Below, piece by piece: positions 10,721 to 21,443 of a stretch of DNA of 64,000 bases. Made by a program: the position numbers and the translations under genes. The stretch is from positions 63,590,552 through 63,654,551 of the forward strand of contig OX419756.1 in the NCBI GenBank assembly GCA_948567375.1. Reading direction: 5' to 3'. This DNA is from Lunularia cruciata. Lineage: Eukaryota; Streptophyta; Marchantiopsida; Lunulariales; Lunulariaceae. Below the pieces are notes generated by a model, which saw only the letters and a list, made by a program, of their open reading frames with translations, searched no databases and was not told the origin of the DNA. Every line of letters starts with the position of its first letter. The stretch's first letter is position 1.

Positions 10721-11341
10721 GGCATCCACCACCCCCATTGATATTGGAGCTTTTGCCTTCTTCTTCCTCTTGCTCCTTGTAAAAATCAAACCACCTCTTA
10801 GCTCCTTTCTCAAAGTTGCAACCAAATTGCAATCTTGATAGCTTCAACCTTGGAAGAAGGTTTCTTATATCTCACCTTGCTTCTAATTTTTGGTCTTAAC
10901 TCTTGCACAAAATTCTTGGTGAGCATGGCCCATATACCAATCATAGTAGTCTCCACATCATCCCCACCCTTCCTCAACACTATGTGAAATCTGGACTCTA
11001 ACTTTTCCACTCTTTCCACATAGACTCTCACTTTCTCTCCATCTCCTTGCTTGAGAAAGGTAACTTCACTTATCAATCTCTCATAACTCTCATCTGGGAG
11101 AAAGTTCTCAATGAGAGCTAAAGTCAAACTCTCCCCAGACTCCTCTTCCTTGTCTCTCCTCTCTCTTTTGGTATTCTGACTCATACCATGTAAGTGCTGC
11201 ATCCTCAAAGAAATCTGGTAATAATGAGGCCCACTCATTCTTCCTCCTCTTATTGTTTCCTATGCAACCTCTCTTGAAATATCTCACAAAGGTCTCCACA
11301 TCTCCTCCATCCTTACCAAAGAAAACCGGAAGTTTCCCCAT
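10721..11341 (-). pseudogene. Family B2 gag, internally deleted
   Basis: The start ATG at 11341-11339 opens MGKLPVFFGKDGGDVETFV. The retrotransposon Gag domain follows (WASLLPDFFEDAALTWY, LIENFLPDESYERLISEV, RVYVERVEKLESRF). A frameshift lies near 11170 in the KRERRDKEEES region. After KPSSKVEAIKIAI the sequence jumps to the block LRKELRGG near the protease, so the CCHC knuckle and about 300 residues seen in B4 gag are missing. This copy therefore carries an internal gag deletion as well as point damage. Confidence 0.82.
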
Positions 11342-11440
11342 CTTAACCCCTCACTATCTTTCTTTTCTCTCAAATTTTTTTTCTTCTTTTTTTCTTTTCT
11401 TTTCTCTCACTCTATAACTAATAGAGTATATACATGACTA
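11342..11440 (-). other. Purine-rich gag leader with hairpin (B2)
   Basis: Immediately upstream of the gag ATG the minus strand is almost pure A/G (GAGAAAAGAAAAG-type) for about 70 bp. Before that comes an inverted repeat CTCTAT-TAGTT-ATAGAG. The same layout occurs at 39755-39832 in B4. It belongs to the untranslated leader between ORF0 and gag. Confidence 0.6.
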
Positions 11441-11584
11441 ACACCATCTAAGAATAATCCACTCTAGCGAACAAAAATGTTTCAAGTTGCTCCAAGATTT
11501 CTATAGCAAAATCAAATCCTAGAGTGCATATTAATCTAAATCTCATGGATAGTTTATCCATAAAATGAAAGATTATCTCCATCA

Positions 11585-12180
11585 CTAATCTTGAGAACTA
11601 GCTGATGAAAGTGGTAGTATTTCTGTAGCTGTACTAAGACTCTCTCCAAGATCCTTCACCAATGTCTCCAAAAGTGATTTTACTCCACTACACTCATGTC
11701 CTTTTGGAAGTCGTTCAACTCCACAAACCTCACACAACTCCTTGGTCTTAGATGTTCTCCCTCCCAATCTTGGTGAAGAAGGTCCAACATGCAAACCCAA
11801 GTCAAGTAAGACTCTCCTTTCCCTCAATCTCTTGCTCTCAAAGGTCAATGGACATGAACTTGCCTTATGTCCCTTCTCTCCACATAGAAAGCACTTAGAC
11901 TCACTCTTTCTTCCAAGTGGTGTAGGTTTTTGGATCCTCTCAACACTCTCTTCAAATTCTATTGTAAACTCTCTTTTTTTATCAAATCCACCCCTACAAT
12001 CACCTCAAACCCTTGGGGAACCTTGCATAGTCTCAATTTCCACTCTTGATGACCCTCCATGTTCCCAAGTTGAATCACTCAAACACTCAAACATGCTTTT
12101 TGTTGCTCTGAAACTCCTTATGCATGAGATCTCAACTCTGCAAAATTGACCCTTCCTCACAATTTCACTCAAATCTCTCA
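11585..12180 (-). pseudogene. Family B2 ORF0 with CCHC zinc knuckle, upstream of gag
   Basis: The minus strand between about 12150 and a stop at 11585 encodes a protein separate from gag. It contains a classic C-X2-C-X4-H-X4-C knuckle (CFLCGEKGHKASSC) near 11870. A basic stretch (KRLRERR) and a second Cys/His cluster (CEVCGVERLPKGHEC, near 11735) follow, and the frame ends LSSASSQD. A single frame runs from the knuckle to the stop, whereas the region above 11950 has frame changes. B4 holds the same ORF (35184-35793, ending at 39596). The layout, a knuckle protein before gag, is not standard for gypsy elements. The function is unknown; RNA binding is an inference from the knuckle. Confidence 0.7.
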
Positions 12181-12499
12181 ACTAGTATGTGATAGTCCTA
12201 TGAACTTTTGCACTCTTGATCACAACTCCACGGTGTTCCTCTCTGCAAAAATTTAGATCTTTGAATTGAGCCATTTGGCCTAGACAAGTTTCTATTCAGC
12301 ACACATATTTCAGATTTGGTTGGAAACCAACCTCCCTCACTTCAAAAACTCATAGCTTGCTACTCAAGAATGATCTCTCTCTAATTTCTGTGGCAGCAAG
12401 TAGGATTTAAGAAACTGAATTTTCTTGAAAATTTTTAAGACAATTCATTGAAAAGTGAAGAAATGGCAGACTCTGTACAATTTTCCAGAGAGCATGCAA
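12181..12499 (-). other. B2 leader remnant
   Basis: This is non-coding sequence matching the B4 leader at about 34965-35250 in reverse complement (shared words around CATGCTCTCTAGAAAATTGTACAGAG). The match ends near 12499, and the next base starts plus-strand B integrase sequence. The primer-binding site and 5' LTR are absent. Confidence 0.65.
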
Positions 12500-12911
12500 T
12501 GGGTAAGGAAGAGTCTATCCTACTTATAAAGGAGTTTCATGAAGGTTAAGTGTGTGGAGGACACTTTGCAAGAAAGGTGATTGCTTTCAAGATTCTAGAT
12601 GCAAGTTACCATTGGAGAGGGATTTTCAAGGATTGTCTTGATTATTGCAAAACTTGTCATGTTTGTCAAGCTTTTGCTAGGAAATCTACTTCCACTCTAC
12701 CACTTAGATCAATACCATTGCTAGGACCTTTTGAGAAGTAAGGAATTGATTTTGTAGGTCCTCTCAATAGAACCCCAAGGAACAATTGGTATATTGTGGT
12801 AGTTAATGATTATCCTACCAAGTGGGTTGAGGCTAGACCATTGAGGGACAAGAATGAAGATGAAGTTGGTAGATTTCTTTATGAATGCATTATCACTAGG
12901 CTTAGATGCCG
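12500..12911 (+). pseudogene. Family B3 integrase, N-terminal part
   Basis: This encodes the zinc-binding region (HWRGIFKDCLDYCKTCHVCQ) and the first catalytic Asp block (GIDFVGPLNRTPRNNW), followed by VEARPLRDKNEDEVGRFLYECIITRL. A TAA replaces the Trp codon just before GIDFVGP. Translation runs straight into the A2 LTR at 12912, so the longer apparent ORF 12796-13260 is a chimera of integrase and LTR. It continues at 16456. Confidence 0.85.
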
Positions 12912-13283
12912 TGTGGTACCCACATTTTTTGTTTTTCTATGGTTAGTAGTGTTTAAGAGACAAAGTAAGCATAGAAAGTTGAATTGCGGACAAAGAATGG
13001 ACGGAAGTAACTTTGGAGGAAAGCCGAAGAAGCTGACATTGGATCCGATGATGGAGGTACTCGGAAGAAGAGTACACCAGAAAAAGTCCAAAGATCACCG
13101 TCTTTGGGTTGGAAGACGCAAGAAAGACAAAGACCATTTCACAACCTCTATATGTGGCAAGAAATTACATTTCAAGAAATGGCGAGGACAAAAGAATCAT
13201 GTCTTGATAGTGACCAAGAGTGCACGCAAAAGACAGAAATTCACAGACAAAATTGACTGAAGAATGACTACGATTTGGGGCAA

Positions 13284-13290
13284 TATAAAA
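13284..13290 (+). promoter_or_regulatory. TATA box in A2 LTR
   Basis: TATAAAA lies about 370 bp into the LTR and just upstream of the conserved TTTGAGTAGTCGTCTTGCAG block that opens the LTR ORF. A TATA-like motif occurs at the same relative place in A1 (TATAAAAAT at 43141 and 53090) and in A2 on the minus strand (21046-21051, 30892-30897). Confidence 0.6.
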
Positions 13291-13362
13291 TTGGGATTGC
13301 ATAGGGGGAAGTTGAATACTCTGAGTAAATTTCCAATTCCTTTGAGTAGTCGTCTTGCAGTA

Positions 13363-15811
13363 ATGCGTGTTCGGAAGCCCATCTAGAGTGAGATTTTCCA
13401 GAACCCTGAGGGAGTTAGAGTGTCTCGTCTAGGAGAGGGTCTTATTTTCCAACATTGTAGAACAAGAGAACAAATCATGGCAAAGAAGGAGGCCAACCCG
13501 TTGGCGGTGAGAGGTTTTGCAATTTGAAGGGTAGATGTAGTGGTGAGAATCAAAGTCTTGATTAGACTTCATATTACCTTTTTAGCATGGAATTGGAACT
13601 TCAGTTTCCAAGAGTGATGGCAAAGATTGCTGCTAGTAATTGTGAGGAGGGTCCCGAGGTGGAAGGGAAGAGAGGCCATCCGGTTCGATGGACTGAGTCG
13701 GATTGGAAGTTGGTATTGGGAAGAGAAGCCAGAGAACCAACGGGGATCACCTTCTATCGGAAGTGTGATGCTGCAAAGGAGACGGCAGAAATCCAAAATT
13801 TGTTCTTTGCTCTAAGAACCACAAATGGCTACAAGGTGGAGTCCCACCGGGACCCAATCTGAAGAAGTATCGTGGGGGCGATGATGGCCATGTTGAAGCC
13901 AGAATGAACTACCTACGTGAACATACAGCAGGCTGTATTTTTCCATCAGATGTTTGCAAGAGTTCCCGTGAATTGGGTGAAGTGCTTTCACCACCAAACA
14001 AGGCAGATGGTGGTGAATTGGAGAACGGGCTTGCCACCGCATTACTTTGCACCATTTGTAGCTCACTTCTACTTTGGGCTGAATTTACTATCCAAAGACG
14101 AGGGTCATCATATGGTGTCTCACATGCATCCCAATTTGAGACGAGAAGCAAACAATGAGGAGGGCCAATATATGCTGCATCTTTGAGCAAATGACAAATA
14201 CTTCGCACGGACGGGACAGTGGAAAGTCAAAGACATTACCAGTCCAAAGATGAAGAAGCGCAGCAAACCCGAAGAAGCAAGGTTGCCGCCCAAGCAAAGG
14301 AAGACTCGACGGCTGATGTTGAAGACGGCAAAGATTGTAAAAGAGGCATCATCGGGATCGGAGTCTGGAAAAGAGACTGAGTTGCAAGAAGAGGACTCAA
14401 AAGAAGAGGAGCTCACCTTGAAAAGTGAGGAGTCAGGGAGCGATAGTGATGGAGAGCCAGAGGTCTAACAATCGGCAACAGTAAGTGAGGCTTGTCAGAC
14501 AAAGATAGCAAACAAGTCAAGAGCAAAAGAAGAAGCAAAGAATCCCACGGGGCCGAGTTCAAGAGGCCAAGACAAAGAAAGTGCCGACATGATGAAGATA
14601 CGAAGATCATGACTTTGGATGAAGGAGCTGATGACGGAAAAGAAGACTTGAGATGAAGATGGCGATGAAGAGGAAGAGCATTTCAGCGGGATACCTTATT
14701 TGACTAAGGTGGTAACACCACTGCTGGAACTGTTGAAGGAGCATCAAAGAGTAATTCCCCAAGATCGCAAGAAGGGGATGAACGAATTACAGATGGTGAA
14801 GTATCTGGTAAGTGAAGTGAAGGAGCTGCAGGAACAACAAGTCCGAAGAAGCACGGAAGTGGAAGAACTTCAGAGGGAGGAATGCTTGGTGAAGAAAACG
14901 CTGACCCTGCAACAAGGAAGCTACGCAGAGAAGGAGAAGGAATTGCAAAGGTGAGCCGGAGAATTCAAGAAACAAACAATGTGGCTCAATAAGATGAAGG
15001 AAGAAGTGAGTGATGTGTGCATCGAGAATGTTCATTTGAAGGCGATGACCATCGTAATGGAGCAAGAGTTGGATAGTTTGAAGAAGAGTGCAGCGGGGAA
15101 GGATCAAGCATGGCAGAGGGAGTTAGCAACCAGGAAAGAGGAAGAAGAATGATTATGAGAGCTAGTCAGAAGTGCCGAGTTATAGAGTACACAGTATGCA
15201 GAGGAGAAGAAGATGCTTGCTGCGGAGTACAAAGACAAGCTGAAGATGTATCGTGAAGAACTGAAGGTAGAGCGCTCTCAAGGATATGAATCAGAATCAG
15301 TAGGGGAAGTTGCAAGAAAGTTAAGAGAAATTTTAAGCACGAAGGCTGAAGGGAGATTGAGGAAGCTTGCCTTCATGAGTTGAAATTACTTGTGCAAGAG
15401 ACTCGAAAGCAAAAAGCCAAGGATGTGGACATGAACATGTTGCTGATTTGATTAAGAGAGCGTGTAGATTGGAAGATGTTAGAGGTAGAGAATAATGTTA
15501 GTCTTAGACTAGATTTAGCTAATTCGGAATTAGAGAAGATTCGGAAGAGTGTGATAGTAGATACGAAACCCGATGTCGCAAACATAGGAGTACAAGTGTC
15601 ATCGGACTTGATGATTGACACATTAGAGAAGAGTGGGTCAGGAGATAGAGCATTAGATAAGTCACTCCTTAGTGCAATTATAGTTCCTAGTGAAGAAGTC
15701 ATAGAATTAGTAAAGGATTTGGTAGAATCAGCCATACCCGAAGAAGGAGAAATAGTAAGAAGATCATCGGGTTTAGAAGCCGATGATGAGGTAGACATTG
15801 GATCAGTGTAA
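13363..15811 (+). pseudogene. LTR-encoded protein, A2 solo LTR copy
   Basis: The order of parts matches the A1 protein. There is a short basic N-terminus (possible start MAKKEANPLAV at 13477), then a hydrophobic TFLAWNWNFSF, then the core domain: WTESDWKLVLG, TNGYKVESHRDP, QAVFFHQMFARVPVNW, PPHYFAPFVAHFYFGLNLL, MVSHMHPNLRRE. An acidic Glu/Ser linker (14330-14470) and a coiled coil (about 14790-15790) follow, ending DEVDIGSV. It carries a one-base deletion near 13613 and several stops. A1 and A2 have diverged widely in the linkers yet keep the core and the coiled coil. Confidence 0.78.
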
Positions 15812-16455
15812 GTACTAATTTTGAGATAGGAAGAGGTGGATATGAAGAGATAGATTGTCCCTTAGGATCTGCAGGTAGGAAAGGATGTTAGGAAGTGGTG
15901 CCTAGGTAGGCGAGTCTGCCATTTGCTTCAGTATTTAAGTGGAGCATTTGCAGTATGATGTTATTCAGTATTCAAATTTCTGAAGATAGATAAAGCAAAG
16001 TGTTGTTCTCAATACTCTTTGCTTAAGCTTACTTCCGATTGTCAATTTTTTGTTTGAGTTTGTGAGTGTGTGGAGAATTCCAAAGAGCAAGTCAATGTGT
16101 CTGTGGATGTTGGAATCTACAGCCTTGATCTTCAATCTGTGTGTTTGATCCTGAGTGAAGTGCATCGGAGCAATGCCTTGACAGATCTGAGAGGAATTGT
16201 AGTGTTGGTAGTGCCGTCTTTGGGAGAATCTGCTATGTTGTGATTATGTGTGTGTATTCGTGACAAGTTATCAAGATTGTGAGCTTGTTACTCTCTTTTG
16301 GGTGTAGTTTCTACTTAAGAGATTAAAGAAGAAACCAAGAAGAATTGCAATTGTGACTTTTTTCTTTGTATTCGACCAATTTTGGATAGTATCTCTATGG
16401 GAACGAACACTACTGACCCAATTACCGCAAAAGTGATATTTTCCGGGTTGTCACA

Positions 16456-16978
16456 TGCCCTCTGGAGATAGTTTCCGATAGAGGAGGAGAGTTTATAGGA
16501 AGCATTACTATAGCTATGCTACAAAATTTCTCTTTCACAAATAGAGTAACTACATCCTATAAGCCAAATTCTAGTGGCTTGGCAGAGAGAACCAATCAGA
16601 CCTTGTGCATGATGTTGGCCAAAGATGCAAAAATAGAGGGGGCTAAAAATCATTGGGACAAGAGGATTCATGTAGTGTTGTGGGAGTATAGGATAACCAT
16701 GAAGACTTCCATTGGATATTCTCCATTCCAATTGGTATATGGTATTGAGTCTACCTTACCTATTCACTTTGATCTTCCTACCTTTCAAAGCATTCATAGG
16801 AGATTGAAGAAAGCATAAGGAGGTGATGCAGAGAAGTCAAGGAAGGATCAACTCATGGAGTTGGAAGAGGCAAGAGTAGTTGCTATGGTTCGAGTGAAGC
16901 AAGCCCAAAGGAAACAAAAGGAGAGCTATGACAAGAGGCAAAAAGAAGGTGGAGCCTTTCAAAGAAGGTGATTGGGTA
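16456..16978 (+). pseudogene. Family B3 integrase, C-terminal part
   Basis: This continues the gene cut at 12911: CPLEIVSDRGGEF with the second catalytic Asp, NSSGLAERTNQTLCMMLA with the catalytic Glu, then WEYRITMKTSIGYSPFQLVYG. It ends at GDWV, where a deletion removes the GPY/F module, the polypurine tract and about 300 bp of LTR start. A TAA at 16816-16818 is a further break. Confidence 0.85.
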
Positions 16979-17363
16979 ACCCATGTGAAGGAATCCTTGA
17001 CTTAGTGGTTGGGTCAAGATAAGATCACATGCTAGTGAAATATGCCCATATGAATTGATATTCCTTTCTACTTTTTGACGTTACTTGACTTTTAGTCTAG
17101 TAACTTGAGTTACTATGGTAATTAGTAACTTTGGTGCGTTACTATTTCACAAGTATATAAACAAGGGGTGAGGGGGTACTCATCATCCTTTCATTTGCAA
17201 TTATCTCTCTCATTGAGTTCTCTAGTGAGCAATGTCTTGAGTCTTGGAGTGTTAGCCTTGGACGAGTATGATAGAGTTTGGGTTCCTTACCTTCTAAGTC
17301 CATGGTGCACTACCATAATAGTCATCAGAGGTTCATCCTGAGTGAGAGACAGGCCGGCTCACA
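16979..17363 (+). repeat. Truncated family B 3' LTR (B3)
   Basis: It matches the last about 385 bp of the B LTR, beginning CCCATGTGAAGGAATCC and ending GGCCGGCTCACA. The TATATAAA box is at 17153-17160. The missing LTR start was lost in the deletion that also removed the end of integrase. Confidence 0.85.
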
Positions 17364-17722
17364 GGTCAACTCTAAAAGGGATAGGGTAGCGTCTAGACAT
17401 TGTGTTGCTCCCTTGCAAAACTCTCAATTTTATAGTCTTGTGCTTATTGGTCATTCTTTAGTTGTTTCTTTGATTCACCTGTCACCAATTCTATGGGGTT
17501 GTTTCCTATCACTATCAAGAACTTCTTGATCCCAAGGTCGTTACTTTCTTCTCGTGCACTTTCTTGATTGGCGGACTCCGGAGAAGTTTGGTACAGGATC
17601 TTTGGATCAGACTACACCGCCTGATACAAAGTCCTCTCCTTCATCTTCCTCTCTTGTCCATCTTGAGTCCTTTGGTCTTGACCTGAGGTCAACTTTGGGT
17701 TTGGCTCCAAACACATGCTTCT
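17364..17722 (-). other. Probable U3 remnant of an old A-like LTR
   Basis: This is non-coding, pyrimidine-rich sequence. Short stretches (for example GAACTTCTTGATCCCAAGG and GTCAACTTTGGGTTTGGCTCC) resemble the U3 ends of minus-strand A LTRs near 39300 and 61890. It adjoins the complete A2 element, and 31254-31355 would be its continuation. The assignment is tentative. Confidence 0.4.
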
Positions 17723-18520
17723 TGTGACAACCCGACAAATATCACTTTTGCGGTAATCGGGTAAGTAAAGTTTGTTCCCATAGACATACCATTCAGAATT
17801 GTCCAAATACAAAGTCAAAAGTCACCATTGCAGTTCTTCTTGATTGCTTCTTTAATCTCTTAGGTAGAAACTACACCTAGAAGAGAGTAACAAGCTCACA
17901 ATCTTGATAACTTGTCACAAATACACACACACAATCACAACATAGCAAATTCTGTCCAAACAACTCTTGATTGTGATGATTCCAATTCTCCTAAAGACGG
18001 CACTTCACTACAAAGAACAATTCCACCTCAGAATTGTGTTCCACCCCTCCATTGAAGGCACAACTTCCTCGATCGAAATTGCTTCACATCAACTTCGTGC
18101 TGCACTCACAAATCCAAAATACTACCAACACTACAATTCCTCATAGATCTATCAAGGCATTGCTCCGATGCACTTCACTCAAGATCAAACACACAGAATG
18201 AAGATCAAGGCTACAAATTCCAACATCCACAGACACACTAACTTGCTCTTGGAATTCTCCACACTCTCACAACTAAAAACACAAAATTGACAATCAGAAT
18301 TAAGCTTAAGCGACGAGCACTAAGAACATCACTTTGCTTTATCTATCTTCAAAAATATGAATACTGAATAACATTGTACTACGAATGCTCCCCTTAAATA
18401 CTGAAGCAAACGGCAGTTCTTCCTACCTATGCACTGCTTCCTAACATCTCTTCTTACCTATAGATCCCAAGTGACAATCTATCTCTTCATATCTGTCTCT
18501 TCTTATCTCAAAATTGACAT

Positions 18521-20880
18521 TTATCCCGATCCGATGTCTACCTCATCATCGGCTTCCAAACCCGATGATCTTCCCACTATTTCTCCTTCTTTGGGTATAT
18601 CTACAACTACCAAATCCTTCACTCTTTCTGCTACTTCTTCACTAGGAAATACAATTGCACTAAGGAGTGATTTATCTAACTCTCTATCTCCTGACCCACT
18701 CTTCTCTAATGTGTCAATTATCAAATCCGATGACACTTGAATTCCTATTTCTGCAACATCAGGTTTTTGCTCCGTTGTCACACTATTCTGAATTTTCTCT
18801 AACTCTAAATTAATTAAATCTAATCAAAGACTATCATTATTCTCTACTTCTAACATCTTCCAATCTACGCGCTCTCTCAATCGGATCAACAAGGTGTTCA
18901 TATCTACATCCTTGGCTTTTCTCTTCCGAGTTTCCTGCACAAGTAACTTCAACTCATGTAGGCGGGCTTCTTCCAATCTCCCTTCAGCCTCCATGCTTAG
19001 AAGCACTTTCAACTTCCCCACAACTTCTCCCATTGATTCCAATGTATATCCTTGAGAATGTTCTACCTTCAACTCCTCACGATACATCTTCAACTCGTCT
19101 TTGTACTCTACAGCAAGCATCTTCTTCTCTTCTGCATACTGCATGCTTTGCATATCCGTGCTCTTGACAAGTTCTTGTAATTGTTCCTCTTCTTCTTGCC
19201 TAGCTGCTAACTCTCTCTGCCATGCTTGATCCTTCACCGCTGCATTTTTCTTCAAACTATCCAACTCCTGTTCCATAATGATGGTCATCGCCTTCAAAGG
19301 GACATTCTCGATGTGCACATCACTCACTTCCTCCTTCATCTTGCTCAGCCACATCGCTTGTTCCGTTAATTCTCTGGCTCACCTTTGCAGTTCTTTCTCT
19401 TTTACATCACAATTTTCTTGTAACATGGTAAGAGTCTTCTTTGTCACACCTTCCTCCCGCCAAAGTTTTTCCACTTCTTTACTTCTTTGGACTTGTTGCT
19501 CCTGCAACCCCTTCACTTCACTCATCAAATGCATCACCACCTGCAACTTGTTCATCCTCTTCCTACGATCTTGGGGAATTACCTTCCGATGATCCTTTTG
19601 TAGGTCCAGCAATGGTGTGACCACCTTTGTCAAATATGGTATCCCACCAAAGTTCTCTTCCTCTTCATTGCTATCTTTGTCTTGAGTCTTCACCTCCGTC
19701 ATCGGCTCCTTCATTTGAAGTCATGATCTTTGTATCTTCAAAGACATCATTTTGGTACTTTCTTTGTCTTTGCCTCTTGAACTTGGCCCCACTGGATACT
19801 CCCCCTTCTCCTCTGGCCTCGGGTTGTTCACCACCATTGCTTGACAATCTACACTGACCGCCACCGATTGCTGAACTTCTGGCTCCCCCTCACTATCACT
19901 ATTGCTTCTGGACTCCTCACTTTTTAAGGTGAGCTCCTCTTCTTTGAATTCCTTCGCTTGTGACTCAGTTTCTTCCTCAGACTCTGATCCCAATGATGCA
20001 TCTCTCACCATCTTTGTATTCTTCGTAATCAACCGTCGAGTCTTTCTTTGAGTGGGAGGCGACTTGGCTTCTTCGGGTTTGCTGCGTTTCTTTGTCTTTG
20101 GACTGGTGATTTGTTTGACCTTCCATTGTTTGGTCTTTGAGAAATACTCATTGTTGGCTCATAGATGCAGCATATACTGGCGCTCTTCCTTGTCTGCTTC
20201 TTGTCGTAAGTCCGGATGAACGTGAGACACCATACAATGACGCTCCTCTTCTGTCAGCAGGTTCAACCTAAAGTAGAAATGTGCTGCAAACGGTGCAAAA
20301 TAATGGGGTGGAGAGCCCGTTTGCCAATTAATCACCATCTGCCTTGTTCGGTGGTGGAAGCACTTCACCCAATTCACTAAAACTCTTGCAAACATTTGGT
20401 GGAAGAAGACGGCTTGTTGCATGTTCATATAGGTGGTTTGTTTTGGCTTGAACATGGCCATCATTGCCACCACAATGCTTCTTTGAATTCGATCCCGATA
20501 GGACTCCACCTTGTATCCATTCTTTGTTCTTGGAGCGAAAAATGAGTTGCGAATCTCCGCTGTCTCCTCTACAGCATCACACTTCCGATAGAAGGTGATC
20601 CCCGTTGGCTCTCCTACTTCTCTTCCCAATACTAACCTCCAATCAGACTTAGTCCATCAAGCCGGACTGCCTCTCTTCCCTTCTACCTTGAGACCCTCTT
20701 CACAATTACTGCCAGCTATTTCTGCCATCACTCCCAAGAAACTGAAATTCTAGTTCCATGCTAAGAAAGTAATATGAAGTCTAGTGAAGACTTTGATTCT
20801 AGCTACTACATCTAATCTTTGGATTGTGAACCTCACACCACCAGTGCATTGGCCACCTTCCTTGCCATAATCTGTTCTCT
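18521..20880 (-). pseudogene. LTR-encoded protein in the A2 3' LTR
   Basis: From about 20629 to the stop at 18521 a single reading frame is kept over 2.1 kb with stops but no frameshift. The core domain (20629-20159) has TKNGYKVESYRD, MQQAVFFHQMFARVLVNW, RTRQMVINW, PPHYFAPFAAHFYF and MVSHVHPDLRQE. Basic and Ser/Glu-rich linkers follow (20032-19721), then coiled-coil segments (19714-18824), and the tail ends DEVDIGSG. A deletion relative to the 5' LTR copy damages the N-terminus near 20930. The protein is unrelated in sequence to Gag or Pol, and its function is unknown. Confidence 0.8.
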
Positions 20881-21045
20881 AGTTCTACGATGCTGGAAGA
20901 TGATACCCTCTCCTGGACGAGACACTCGGGATATTGGAAAATTTTACTCTCAATGGGCTTCCAGACACGCATTACTGCAGGATGACTACTCAAAGGGATT
21001 GGAAATTTACTTGGCACATTCAACTTGTCCCTGTGCAGTCGGAAT

Positions 21046-21051
21046 CTTATA
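21046..21051 (-). promoter_or_regulatory. TATA-like box, A2 3' LTR
   Basis: The minus strand reads AATATAAG upstream of the LTR ORF start region. The same motif lies at 30892-30899 in the 5' LTR. In the 5' LTR it would drive the genomic RNA, whose first ORF would then be the LTR ORF itself. Confidence 0.5.
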
Positions 21052-21429
21052 TTGCCCTGAATTGCAGTCATTCTTCAATCAATTTCAATTTCAACTTTCT
21101 CTCTTTTGCGTGCAAATCCCATTCACTGTCAAGACATGCTTCTTTTGCCTCCACCGTTTCTTGAAATGTACTTTCTTGCCACATACCAAGGTTGTTAAAT
21201 GGTCTTTGTATCTTTTGCGTCTTTTGACCCGAAGACGGTACTCTTCAGACTTTTTCCGTTGTACTCCTTTTTTGAGTACCTCCATCATCGGATCCAATGT
21301 CCAATGATCTTCTTTGGATGTCCTCCGAAGTTACTTCCGTCCATTCTTCATTTGCAATTTGGCTTCCAGTGCTTACTTCTTCTCTTAAACACTAATAAAC
21401 ATAGAAAAACAAAAAATGTGGGTACCACA

Positions 21430-21443
21430 TACCCCCTCCCTCA
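21430..21443 (-). other. Polypurine tract of the A2 element
   Basis: The minus strand reads TGAGGGAGGGGGTA directly before the 3' LTR, and it overlaps the integrase stop codon at 21443-21441. The A1 element has the same tract at 52689-52702. Confidence 0.8.

Larger units (their letters stand above)
4885..12499 (-). mobile_element. Family B element B2, 5' end missing
   Basis: This is a minus-strand copy. In transcription order (right to left) it holds a leader remnant, ORF0 with a zinc knuckle, gag, protease, RT-RNase H, integrase and the 3' LTR at 4885-5573. The 5' LTR, primer-binding site and about 400 bp of leader are missing. The copy ends near 12499, where a plus-strand B fragment (B3) begins. 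A short A-type solo LTR with a perfect TTATA duplication interrupts the RT gene. The copy is non-functional. Confidence 0.85.
12912..16455 (+). mobile_element. Family A2 solo LTR, TSD TGCCS
   Basis: This 3544-bp LTR runs from TGTGGTACCCACATT to CGGGTTGTCACA. The target duplication is TGCCG (12907-12911) on the left and TGCCC (16456-16460) on the right. The intact B4 integrase reads GGATGCCCTTTGG at this point, so the left copy has mutated. There is no internal region, so it is a solo LTR formed by recombination between the two LTRs of a former element. It still carries a promoter and most of the LTR-encoded ORF, and it belongs to the same subfamily as the complete element at 17723-31253. Confidence 0.9.
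12500..17363 (+). mobile_element. Family B fragment B3, joined head to head with B2
   Basis: This plus-strand B sequence starts abruptly inside the RNase H-integrase junction (12500). An A2 solo LTR (12912-16455) interrupts it, integrase resumes at 16456, and a deletion jumps from the end of integrase (about 16978) into the B LTR, which ends GGCCGGCTCACA at 17363. The 5' LTR, gag, protease and RT are absent. Its left end abuts the 5' end of the minus-strand B2, so the pair forms an inverted arrangement flanked by outward B 3' LTRs. Confidence 0.82.
17723..21429 (-). repeat. 3' LTR of the A2 element
   Basis: This LTR is 3707 bp, from TGTGACAACCCG to GGGTACCACA (plus-strand reading). It is bounded on the inside by the polypurine tract complement at 21430. 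It contains the LTR ORF (minus strand, 20880-18521) and a TATA-like box at 21046-21051. Confidence 0.92.

Noticed and set aside
12796-13260. A 154-codon ORF taken as a novel gene
   Set aside because: It is B3 integrase reading through the insertion point at 12912 into A2 LTR sequence.
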